Below are positions 20,346-31,161 of a stretch of 64,000 nt of DNA, piece after piece (within the stretch, counting starts at the first letter, position 1; each line of letters begins with the position of its first letter). The stretch spans positions 2,542,001 through 2,606,000 of the forward strand of contig NC_134843.1 in the NCBI RefSeq assembly GCF_965363235.1, written 5' to 3'. Below the pieces are notes generated by a model, which did no database searches, had not been told where the DNA came from, and saw nothing but the letters and a program-made list of their open reading frames with translations. The stretch comes from Mytilus galloprovincialis. Lineage: Eukaryota; Mollusca; Bivalvia; Mytilida; Mytilidae. Made by a program: the position numbers and the translations under genes.

Positions 20346-20791
20346 TGATTATCATGTTTTGTGTGCTGCATTTAAGTATCTATAAACTATACAAATCCTT
20401 GGCTGCATTGCAACTGAAATTTTGTTTTTACGTTATAATAAATACAACAGTTGAAGTTTTTACTTAAAACCGTTTAATAAAAAAAAAATAACTGTAAATT
20501 TAAAAACAAATATTCCTGTATTTAATAGTGCTTCACATATATGTTTTACTTATTAGCCTATCATATATGACATATATTCTAAAGTTATTAAAATGAGGGG
20601 CTGTTTTATTACTATTTATTTGCATACTGCATGCCTTGTTTTGTTTTTTATTGCATATGTTTTTTTTATATTCGATGAAAAGCTTATAAGAGCTTATGTT
20701 ATAATATTATGGTTGTCAATATGTCGAATCAAAGTAATAATTCGGATCTTCATCTCCTTACCGACGTGAACAAGCGTTTACTTTCTTAATT

Positions 20792-20799
20792 CCGGAAGT
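20792..20799 (+). promoter_or_regulatory. Candidate ETS-family site in the phosphatase promoter
   Basis: CCGGAAGT, the consensus for ETS/GABP factors, lies 65 bp before the ATG. No TATA box is obvious. ETS sites are common in housekeeping promoters, which fits a broadly expressed phosphatase. Confidence 0.4.
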
Positions 20800-20863
20800 A
20801 AAAGGACAAGTGCGTTCACATTTTCAAAGTTAGCCAAAATATTGTCAATGTAACGGTTTGTCG

Positions 20864-20932
20864 ATGGAATCAGAGATAGAAAAAGAATCACAGCAGTATG
20901 ATAAATTTGGCATATGGCCTGCTATATACCAG
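20864..20932 (+). CDS. PTPN1-like: Phosphatase exon 1
   Basis: ATG to CAG, 23 codons, phase 0, donor GTTTGT. Encodes the N-terminal helix with [11 protein letters not shown], equivalent to DKSGSWAAIYQ of PTP1B. The earlier in-frame TTG is not taken as the start. Confidence 0.9.
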
Positions 20933-23900
20933 GTTTGTGTGAAATACCAATTTAAGCATAAAAGGGCCGACGCGTTCCTCGTCTTGCGACGCTACGTGTT
21001 GACTGTTGACATCTGTTTTTGCCTTGAGTGCAGTAGGATGTAGGTCTGATCCAGAGTGGGTCAAACCAAAGATAATGAAATTGGTAGTTGTTGCTTTTCT
21101 GCTTAGCAAACAGCATAAATGAGTATGAAAATTAAACTCTGGTCAGCAATCAACGATGAAGTCGAAGAGTAATGTCTTACTGTCAATTGTTGTTGTATGC
21201 ACACTTTAAAACAAGCTCAGAATGTTTGTCTTATGAAAAATATATAAATATGAAGATGTGGTATGATTGCCACTGGGACAATTATCCACCGATGTTCAAA
21301 AGACGTTATCAATTAAAGGCAACCATATACGTTATAGCTTTAAAAGTGAGAAGTAGAAAATACATATACATGTATGTATCGATCATGTATATTCATTACA
21401 AAAGGCGCCAACATAAAAAAATGTAAAAACAATCAATAGAGAAACTAACAGCCAAATTTATAAAAAAAGAAAGAACAATTTAAAGAAAACAAATATGACG
21501 GACATGAACAAATGAGAACCACTGAACTACTGGCTCCTGACTTTGGACAGTCACTTTAAGACTGCAGTAGGGTTAAACATGCAGGGTTCATATTCATATC
21601 AGATTAATTCATATCTTCTCTACCTGAAACTGCAGTAATTTGCCATTGGACTTTGAAATGCTGCTCATTTAATATCATTTAATATCATTATTTAGCCATG
21701 ACAAGTCAATGCAAGTGTAGCCACTTGACATGTTTGAGGGTACAGTTAAAATTTCAAAAATTGTTATTGCACCAATCAAGCATTGTCTGCAGCAAACATT
21801 CTATTCTGTCATGTCTTTAAATTTTGTTCGCTATATTTAGATTGCATAAACATGACTTGTTCATCAGGTTTCCTCATTACATGTACATGGTCAATTCCTA
21901 TCTGCATGTACTATGAAAGTTTCTAAATAAAAGATTTGGTACCTTTACTTAAAAAATTGAAAACATACACGTTTAATAATTTCTTGCGTCCGAAGTGCTT
22001 TAATGGATTTACCTTCATAAGGAACGCTCAAAATCAAACATTTGAAATTCGAAGATGTATACATGTACATTTTGTAAGTACCAAAACCATTGAAGAGCTA
22101 TATGTCAAAACCTAAAATAAATAGCCAAATTCATATAAAGCCAACTTTGCTTAAATTATATACTCAAACTATTTTTATAGGAAATCAAAGTGGAAGCTGC
22201 TGAGATAGCCTTTGAAGAAGAACTGTCAACAAAGGAAGCAAAACAACCGACCAATAAAAACAGGAACCGTTACAGAGATGTTTACCCATGTAATAAGCCA
22301 TAACATTTTCATGCCTGTGTTTAATATTGGATTCACCATGTTAAAAATTGTTTAGTAGCATAGACGACTCACCCTAAAAACTTCCTAGTGAGAACCCTGT
22401 TTCTGAATAAGCTTGACAGACTGCATAAAGGATTTGTTACTATAAATATATTTACCTATATATAGATGCATCTGCCTTTCATGTGTAGTGAGTCAATACT
22501 AGTGACTACTGCAAAGTATACCTTTATATATAAAAAAGAAGATGTGGTATGATTGCCAATGAGACAACTCTCTACAAGAGACCAAATTGACACAGAAATC
22601 AACAACTATAGGTCACCTTACAGCCTTCAACAATGAGCAAAGCCCATACTGCATAGTTCGTTATAAAAGGCCTCAAAATGACAATGTAAAACCATTCAAA
22701 CAAGAAAACTAACGGCCTAATGTATGTTCAAAAAATGAATACAAAAACAAATATGTAACACATAAACAAACGACAACTACTGAATTACAGGCTCCTGACT
22801 TTGGTGTCCATTGGATTTTTTACGCTTAGAAAATACAAAATGTACAAGGTTTCTGAAATATTATAAAGATCCTAGGAAAATCAATTTAATGTTCTGAATG
22901 AACAACTTATTATACATGTCAGGTGATACAGATTTGATATCTTAACTTAAGTGGTTATATGCATATCAGCCCTGATTCTACATGTATACTTCTGCTCCAA
23001 CTAAGACTGGAACCTGTAAAAGTATTGGTCACAGCCCTGTTGTTTTTAAGATTTTAAAGTACTGGCACATTTAGTTTTATAGTTTAAAATTAGATATCTT
23101 GAAATGAATAATCTCCCTTTACCCATATTATTCGAAACACCTGTAAAATTTAAATAATGTTGTAAGTTAAACATGTTAGAATAAGTAGTTGACAATATTT
23201 AAATAAGAAGTTATGTATGATTGTTAATGAGACAACTCTCTACAGAGACCAAATGACACAGAAATTATGTCACCTTTCGGCCATCGGCAATTAGCAAAGC
23301 CCATACCTCATAGTCAGATATAAAAAGCCCTGAAATAACAAATGTAAAGCAATGCAAATGAGAAAACTTAAGGCCTAATTAATGTACAAAATATTAACAA
23401 CAACAATACTTTATTTTAAGAGGGTTACACAGTTAGCTATATAACTAATCTTCCCTGAGGCCCTCATCATGAGAAATCAAACAAAATGCAAACAAATATT
23501 GAAAGAGAAATGAAGATGTTACATAGCAACAAACAACCACTGCTGACCGACAGGCTCCTGACTTTGCACATACAAAATGTGGTGGGGTTAAAATCGTTTA
23601 AAAACTTACAAGTTTGTTTTAGAAATAATAAAAACTGGAAAAAAACCTTATGGAACAAATTTAGTGAAAAAAAACATGAAAAATGATGAACATGTTATCA
23701 GGCAGTCAGATTTAGATTTGATAGGCAATTTATTTACTCCTGCAGTCTCTAAACTAATAAAATTGTATGTTACACTATATCTTGTTGTTAGCTGAACTCA
23801 ATATTAAAGCTTTTTGTCAATTCTAACAGGATTTCTACAATATTTTGACTGTTGGGATGATATAAAGATGCCATAGTGTAGTTCAGTTATTAATTTAAAT

Positions 23901-26900
23901 GTTTTATGCTTTAGTTTACATTGTACATGTCCATTGACAGTGTTTTTGGTGTTAACTGGATGGCATATTTAAGGCCAAGGTTGTGATTAACTTAATAGAT
24001 ATAAGAAGATGTTGTATGCAACAACTCATTCATGGCACAATTTGTAAAAGTAACCCTGTTAAAAGAAAAAACAAAACAACAGAAAACATGTCACAGACAC
24101 AAGAAAGAATATTTTTCAAACATCATTCAAAGGTCAACTATTGCTAAATAGGGGCCCTTTGTGGTAAATTTCCCAAACACAAAAGTCATGTATTCTGCCT
24201 GTATTAAAATATCCTACAAGTATAACTAAAAAAATATATTGTATAATTGTGTATACATGTATTATACGATTTTGCTGTCAGCATGTATATTTTATATAAT
24301 AAACTGTATTCTATGTGATGATATAAATACATGTATTTTAGATGACCACAGCCGAGTCAAGTTACAGAAGGGGGAGGAGGATTATATCAATGCCTGTTAC
24401 TTACCTGTTCCTGAAGCTAATAGAAATTATATACTTGCTCAGGTAATATATATGAATTCATCTATTTAACTGTCAATGGTTGATGAAAGCACAGAAAAAC
24501 ATTTTGCTGCCAACTATCAGGTGTAGCACTTAGGTTGTGAGTCCGAACCAAGACCATGAGGGTGCACTTGATTCCAATCTTAATTGACTAGGATCGTCAG
24601 TTTTCCTTTCAAGGTTGGTGGTTTTCTTTTGACACTCCAGCTTCCTTCACCAATAAAAACTGGTCGCCATTAGAAAGCCCAAAAGTGGTACTTAAAAGTG
24701 GCAATAAAACACCAACAATCAATTTGTCTTTTTTTATATTTTCAGGGTCCATTAGAACACACATCAGGACATTTCTGGCAGATGGTTTGGGAACAGAAAA
24801 GTAAAGCTGTAGTTATGCTCAACAAAGTCATAGAAAGTGGCTCTGTAAGTTTAAATCTCAAGGTCTAATTGACTTGGAGTCACAAAACTATTACTCAGTT
24901 ATCCATGGGTCTTTGCTGGACTAAATGTCTTTTCAGAAAACATGGGATCCAGTATGTTCCTTTGCTAAAAATATTTATTTCAGCTATTGTCCACTTAAGT
25001 TCTGTATCAACCATTGTTCTTTTTCACTATAATAATTGCTGCTCAGTAGATATAAGAAGTTATGGTATGAGTGGCAATGAGACAACTCTCCATCCTAGTC
25101 ACAATTTGTAAAAGAAAAACCATTATAGGTCAAAGTACAGTCTTCTACAGGGTGCCTTTGCTCACACCGAACAGTAAGTATAAAGGACCCCCAAAACGAC
25201 TAGTGTAAAACTAATCAAACGAGAAGAACCTGCATTGGTTATAATATACTGTGATCATCAATAACTATGTTGCTAAACTAGTCAATGTATCTATAATTAT
25301 GAGAAAAAGGATTTATAAGATGAAAGTTATTTGCAGTGACATATTTTATCAGTTAGATTCAAAATTTTCAAAAGCTAATTACAGTAAATGTAGGGAGAAA
25401 GTATTTGCCCCTTTACTGAAGAGGTCAAAACCTCTATAGAGCTAAACTAAAGTAACCCTAAATCCTAAACTTCACCTTAACTTACCATAACTCTATGCCT
25501 AAACCTAAATTCTAATCTTAAAATAAGAGAAGCAAAATATTTGTAGCCAAAATATGATTTAACAGGCTACCAGCTAGATAACTAAATGTAGTTGTAATAT
25601 TGATGGTCAGGTAAAATGTAGACAAGCAAAGTTAAACTTTGACAGGTATTTAGTCAGTAGTTGTATTCAAGATTGATATCTGACAGCTAATGACCTAGCT
25701 TTTAACCTTAATTTTACAGAGAAAATGTCATCAATATTGGCCATTAGGTGAGAATTATGGGGATGATGAAGAAATGGTTTACGAAGATGTACAGTTAAAG
25801 ATAACATTATTAGAGGAACGATCATGTAACTACTATATAGTCAGGACGTTAGAGATTGAAGACATGCAGGTGAGGAGGACATAGGGTCTGACCTGAGCTT
25901 ATTTCAAGAAATGAATAAAATTTACTGTTCTAATAGTTGACTTTTAACATTCTAAAAATTTGCTGTTTTGAAATTTGATATTAAAGATTTGAACTTGAAA
26001 ATTAACTAAATTTTATTTATAAATTTTAAAAAAATTAAGAAATCTGAATATGAGAACAAAAAGGTAAAATAATTCTAGAACTTTTGTTCATCATCTGCAA
26101 ACAATTATTTCTCTGCCTCACAAAAGGCTGTATAATTCACTCATGCTTTAACAGATGTATGTTTTCTCATGTATTTTTTAGACAAATGAAACAAGAGAAA
26201 TTTTACATTTTAATTATGTCACATGGCCAGATTTTGGCGTACCTACTTCACCGACAGCATTTCTGAACTTTCTGATGGCTGTACGAGAGTCTGGTGGTTT
26301 AGAGCCTGATTCTGGACCATGTATTGTACACTGTAGTGCTGGAATTGGTCGATCTGGAACTTTCTGCTTGGTCGATTCTGTACTTGTTATAGTAAGTATA
26401 ATTATGTCGTAGGCTTTAGCTGATACTAGTCTGTAAAGTTGATACCTCAATGATGATTATGGTTATATTTGGACCAGTAGTTTTAGAGGAGAAGATTTTT
26501 CTAAAAGATTAGAAAAAATTAGGAAAAATTGATAAAAAAGAGTCATTAAGTTTGATAAAATCTGTGCTTGTTGTATACTATAGTACAATGTACATTTATG
26601 TTGGTGTAAATTTGGTTTTGTAAGGTTGTAAGCTAAGGTTCTGGTTTGCGTAAATTGTGAATATTTTTTTGGGCCAAACAGCATGTACAGCATCTCACAT
26701 TTTTAAATGGTCTGTCTTGTACTGAAATGCTTCAAAAGATAGAACAACGACTTTTTTATTTGTTGTTACATTTCATTAATGATAATTTAATAAAAATATG
26801 CTGTTTATTTTAATTTGGTTGTGCCTTCAAATATTTTTTTTTAAAGTGAGTTAAATATTTGGTTCATTTATCTTGACACAAGATTCTTGATCAATTTAAA

Positions 26901-29900
26901 TACATAAAATCATGTTTTTTCATGGAGTTAGACATAAAATCAACATTTTTGATTTTTTTAATGTTTTCAGATTGAAAATCAAGACCATATGAATGGTATA
27001 GATATACGTAAGATAGTTTTAGACATGAGATATTATAGAATGGGACTTATTCAGACGGCTGATCAGTTACGATTTTCTTATCTTGCCATAATAGAAGGAG
27101 GGAGGAGGTTATTGAATAAAGAACAGATATCAACAATGGACGTACTGTCAAGTTACTTAGAAGAAGAGGTGAGATTGGAAATGAACATTGTAATCATCAC
27201 TTAATCTATTTTCTGTAATTATATATAAATTCAGAAATTATTGTGACTAATGGGATTGGGTGAGTATCACAATATTAAGAACCCTCATTCTGATATCTGA
27301 TGCATATATCTGTATGCAGATTTTCCATAAATATCCATGCACTTTTTCTTTTCATCAAAATTGAAAAAAATAAATGCATGAAATAATTCTGAATTTAAAG
27401 TAATTAAATTTTAGAAGAACTGTCTATGTTCAGTCTCTGTGTTCAGATGTAAGGGAGATAAGTTTTTCATAAGCTTGTTGCTAACAGATGTATTATGGTA
27501 CTCCATGTCCATCTGTCTTTCTGTCTGAGTAAGTCTTGACATTACTCAAATATGCTTCAGCAACTCCTTACCAAATTTTGACACAATGTTAATTATATAT
27601 AAGTTCCTTGAAGAGCTAGCTACCTTTCAATTTTGACAAATTTCTGAAAAGTCGTTCCAGAATTCAGTCTTATTTTTTTTTGTGATGCATTCAGTTTTTC
27701 TTTGAAGCTTAGACTTGAATAGGGATATATAAATTGTATATTGAATTTTATATCTAATATATATTTGTTAATTTTAATACAGGGACTGAATTTCTCTTCA
27801 AGGAAGTTTACATGCTATTTTATCAGGTTTATGCTATTTGTACAGACACTAATTGAATATAAATACTGCTTCCCAAATTTTTTACATCTTAACATTCTAG
27901 CCTCAGCAATACAAATGAAGGTTTGATTAAAAAAACAACAAAAAAAACAGTTCTTTCCCTTTATGATCAGATGATGTCTTTATTTTATCTAACATTAAAC
28001 TGTCCAAAATAAAAAAAAAATACAATAGCTGACTTCACAGTATGGGTTTTCCTTATTTGTAAATGCAGTGTGCTTACCAATAGTGATTGCTTATATGATC
28101 GTTATTAGAACTCTGACGTTGATTTGTTGCATTGGCATACTCCATCTACTTATTTTAACAAAGAAATATTTGATTTTTATTGTTTTAATGCACTTTTAAA
28201 GATGTTCGCTTGTCATTTTTTTTTAATTTTTGTCAAATTTTCGGAATCCTCTTGTTTTATGCAATGATAAAATGATAATTGCATATGTTGCAGTTTGAAT
28301 TCTTGTTTGAAAAACACATCTCTATATGGTCCAAGAACAGAATCCAACCCCCTCCCTTTTTGTTTTAAAATTCTGAAAAATGAAAGGCATTTTGATAAAT
28401 CTGTATTCAAATGTTGTTTAAACAATTATCATGCATGATACCTTATTAGATTTGTTTTTAAAAGTTTAGAAGATTAAGATGTATATTTGTCTATATTTAT
28501 AATTTCAGAATAACTTTAACTTAAACAGAAACTTGGAAAAAAAGATTTTTTAAAAAATGCATACGTTACTAAAGGAAGTCAATTATAAAACAGGAACTTG
28601 ATGTTCACAAAAATAAGCTCAAAAGAATTGGTGTGATCTGTGTTTAAAAAATATATGAGAAAATTGTCAATTAGAAAACAAATTGTAAAATTAATTAAAT
28701 CAATAACAAATATGAGAAAAATGTTATAAAAACAAATATAAAAAGTTATATTAACTATCTTCTAGAAATCATCAGATGATGAAGCTCCTCCTAAACCACC
28801 CACTAGAGTGGAAAGTTTGCCACATAGAAATGAACCCCCACCGCTTCCTCCAAGAACTGGTTTCCAGAATTCAGTGGATACTATGGAAGGTTTGAACTCA
28901 AAAGAATCAGTTAGTGGTACCAGGTATGTACATCAGTTATACAACAAAGCCTCACAAGCTTGCCTTATAAATGGGTTTATTTTTGTACCTTTAAACATTT
29001 CTGTGAAATAAACTTTCCATTTGTGACACCTGTATTAGGGTTTTCGGTATGATGAAGTGGTTGGGATTGATTCTAGGAAATTTGTACATAAAAGTTCTAA
29101 TATATGAAAAATTAATATGCCAACTTTTCCATTGAGTCATTCTTTAATCTTATTATCTAATATGTCAGTCACTTATGATTTTTGCACTGATCTTTAATGT
29201 TATATTACCTTGTACTATGAATTACACTTGAAGTTAGACTTATTCTGTTTTAATGATCAAAGTTATGCCCCTTGCATTGTCTCAAAATTGTAAAATAGTA
29301 TTTTCCAGATGAATTTGTAATGAGCTCGGGTCCAATAGGCTGTAATTGTTTTGCTTTCTGTGCCATTAAGAGATCATGTGTTGTCTGTGTCATCTTTTTC
29401 ATTTGTATTAGAACATAATTTAGTATGTGTTTGATGATCTAACAATATTCCATAAAATGTATTCAATGTGAATTTGTTCTTGTCCTGAACATGCATGTGA
29501 TGTTTGCTACAGGAGGCTAAGCTGTTAACCTATTAACAATCAATCAATAAGTTTCCTTGAAGCTTTTGTAACACTGTTTTAGCCTGTGTAGTCTTGAAAT
29601 CTTTAGAACTCTCAAAGTTCTCTAAGAAATCGAATGATTTTCTTAAAAAGCTAAGACCAACCATTCATCTTGGTATATTTTTTTTTTACTCCATGTTAAT
29701 CATCCCCTTCTCCCTGCCTTTGGCTTTTAATTAAAATAACTTGACCTTCTGTAAATAACTGTTATTTAAATTGTAGTGAACTCAGGAGAAGAAATCGAGA
29801 AGATAGAAAGAAGAAAACAGAAGAACAAGTCAGAAAAATGAAAGATAAATTACGGGACAGTGAACTTTCAAAAAAGCGAAAATCATATTTAAAACCTGTA

Positions 29901-29981
29901 GCTATAGGACTGACTGGACTGACTCTTTTGATTGGTGGATTTCTTATTTACACATTTTATTTAGGTCATGATAAGGGATAA
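20864..29981 (+). CDS. PTPN1-like: PTPN1/PTPN2-type non-receptor tyrosine phosphatase, nine exons, tail-anchored
   Basis: Joining nine exons gives 432 residues, close to human PTP1B (435). All junctions are GT-AG with matching phases. Catalytic parts: NRYRDV phosphotyrosine loop (Tyr54), WPD loop with Asp193, P-loop [10 protein letters not shown] with Cys227 and Arg233, and the Q-loop QTADQ with Gln274. Residues 320-342 carry two proline-rich stretches (PPKPPTR, PPPLPPR) suited to SH3 binding. A basic segment follows, then a hydrophobic helix at about 404-426 with only six residues after it, a tail anchor as in PTP1B, which sits on the ER with its catalytic domain in the cytosol. The expected role is dephosphorylating receptor and cytosolic tyrosine kinases and their substrates. 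The PTPN1/PTPN2 pair arose by vertebrate duplication, so this is probably the single pre-duplication orthologue. Introns hold family C repeats. No damage is seen. Confidence 0.95.
21240..21590 (+). repeat. Family C repeat in phosphatase intron 1
   Basis: GAAGATGTGGTATGATTGCC, GGGACAATTATCC and GGCTCCTGACTTTGGACAG. It is an internally divergent copy. Confidence 0.7.
22181..22289 (+). CDS. PTPN1-like: Phosphatase exon 2
   Basis: Acceptor TTTTTATAG, donor GTAATA, 109 bp ending one base into a Tyr codon. Encodes residues 24-60, including [10 protein letters not shown]. The stretch before it is about six residues longer than in PTP1B. Confidence 0.92.
22533..22805 (+). repeat. Family C repeat in phosphatase intron 2 (well preserved)
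   Basis: Near-complete copy, from GAAGATGTGGTATGATTGCC to TACAGGCTCCTGACTTTGG. It is the best reference for the family in this window. Confidence 0.8.
23205..23600 (+). repeat. Family C repeat in phosphatase intron 2
   Basis: Second copy with an extra AT-rich stretch near 23395-23480. A stub of a third lies at 23998-24060. Confidence 0.7.
24342..24442 (+). CDS. PTPN1-like: Phosphatase exon 3
   Basis: 101 bp, starting with two bases that complete TAT (Tyr60). Encodes DHSRVKL, EEDYINA and NRNYILAQ. Donor GTAATA. Confidence 0.93.
24746..24844 (+). CDS. PTPN1-like: Phosphatase exon 4
   Basis: 33 codons, phase 0. [17 protein letters not shown] and VVMLNKVIE are standard PTP motifs. Acceptor TTTTCAG, donor GTAAGT. 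Confidence 0.94.
25046..25225 (+). repeat. Family C repeat in phosphatase intron 4
   Basis: Second-subfamily copy (GAGACAACTCTCCATCC, GCTCACACCGAACAGTAAG) matching 19655-19845. Confidence 0.7.
25720..25869 (+). CDS. PTPN1-like: Phosphatase exon 5
   Basis: 50 codons, phase 0. Encodes KCHQYWPLG and the central beta-sheet strands up to IEDMQ. Donor GTGAGG. Confidence 0.93.
26182..26391 (+). CDS. PTPN1-like: Phosphatase exon 6 (WPD loop and catalytic P-loop)
   Basis: 70 codons, phase 0. Contains TWPDFGVP (general acid Asp193) and [14 protein letters not shown] (nucleophile Cys227, Arg233). Acceptor TTTTTTAG, donor GTAAGT. Confidence 0.96.
26971..27168 (+). CDS. PTPN1-like: Phosphatase exon 7 (Q-loop)
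   Basis: 66 codons, phase 0. Contains [19 protein letters not shown]. Arg266 and Gly271 correspond to Arg254 and Gly259 of PTP1B. Donor GTGAGA after a Glu-rich end. Confidence 0.95.
28766..28923 (+). CDS. PTPN1-like: Phosphatase exon 8 (proline-rich linker)
   Basis: 52 codons plus two bases. Two polyproline motifs and a Ser-rich end. Acceptor TCTTCTAG, donor GTATGT. Outside the catalytic domain. Confidence 0.88.
29777..29981 (+). CDS. PTPN1-like: Phosphatase exon 9 (basic segment and tail anchor)
   Basis: Completes Ser365 and encodes 67 further residues to TAA. A Lys/Arg-rich amphipathic stretch precedes an uncharged helix ([20 protein letters not shown]) and a short HDKG end. Acceptor AAATTGTAG is weak in pyrimidines, but phase and topology agree. 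Confidence 0.88.
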
Positions 29982-30455
29982 TAGTATTGTATATCAGGGG
30001 TTAATATTTTGATAATAAATAGTCTGACTAACCTCAAATGGTAGAACTTACAGTTTTATACTCTGACAAACGAGAGATTTGTCTGCTTTGCGAGCATGTA
30101 TTTTTTATTATAGATAATATCAAATATTTTTTCTTTTATTACAAGAAATCTCAAAAAGATGTTTTATATATAGATTCACTGGTGCTCATATTAAGATTGC
30201 TTTTGACAGTTTTAGTAGTAGATTTCTTAATTTTAATTTATAAGGCATAATGTACTTTGGAATGCACATGTTATTCTGAAATATGGTTTTGAAAAGTCAG
30301 GAAGTTTCATCAATAGATTTTAAAAAGTAAAGTATTCTGATTTTATTTTTCACTGTTTTTGTGATAGGTTCAATATTTACTTGATTATGAAACCAATTAA
30401 TACATTCTGAAAATAAAGATGTGATAGTAAAAGTAAATAAAATCTTTTGTTTGAC
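29982..30455 (+). other. Probable 3' untranslated region of the phosphatase gene
   Basis: AATAAA signals lie at 30412-30417 and 30436-30441, followed by T-rich DNA. Further downstream sites are possible. Confidence 0.55.
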
Positions 30456-30990
30456 TGTTTGCAAACCTTACACTTGATCTGGCTACAGCTTCATATTTTT
30501 TTTTACATTTATATTATTTATGAAAGGTTTAATCTTTATAATATTTGAAGTCTAAAAAAAAAATATATATATCATTTCAAAAATGTGTTCATACCTAAAG
30601 CCAGTAGTTTAATAATCTTCCCTTATTTCAATCTGTAGCAATCACTTTGTAAATCTATCTGTCTATCTACCTGTTAAGTGCTAACCACTTTACCTTTTGT
30701 TTTTATTTAATGGATTTTGTTTTAACTTTACAAAGGGAAAGGTACCATTAAAGATCTTATGCTGAAATGATAAGTTAAAGAATATTCAAATTATGAACTT
30801 ATCAATTCTGTGATTTTAAAACGGAAGGGGTTGGGTATACATGTTCAAAGTGTTACATGTTTGTTAATTATAAAATAATATTATAGAACCACCTTTAAGG
30901 AAATAGGTCACTACCTTATTACAACGACAACGCCACAAGAAGAAAAAATTGATATAAGATATAACATTTAGTTATTAATGTAAGTTTAAT
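30456..30990. other. AT-rich DNA past the phosphatase gene
   Basis: No gene or repeat recognised. Confidence 0.4.
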
Positions 30991-31161
30991 ATACACCTTA
31001 TCCCTATTTGGAAATCTGTCCAGCTTGAACTTTTGACGTCATACAACAATCATTTTTCCATTTTGGCATCAGATATTTTTATTATTTTTATTATGACGTC
31101 AAAATTTAATATGAACTTTTGTGATGTCCAGTTATGGTGGACAAATAGCAATAAGGTGTAT
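30991..31161. repeat. 171-bp palindromic MITE-like element with two TGACGTCA sites
   Basis: Ends ATACACCTTA and TAAGGTGTAT pair, and pairing continues through TATTTG/CAAATA and TTTTGACGTCATA/TATGACGTCAAAA. TGACGTCA (CRE octamer) occurs at 31034-31041 and 31094-31101. Confidence 0.65.

Noticed and set aside
20858..20863. TTG two codons before the phosphatase ATG as a start
   Set aside because: The ATG at 20864 gives the MES...EKE N-terminus expected from PTP1B. A TTG start would be unusual in animals.
25440..25525. CCCTAA-like stretch as an interstitial telomere
   Set aside because: Only loosely similar words (ACCCTAAATCCTAAAC), no true tandem TTAGGG array.
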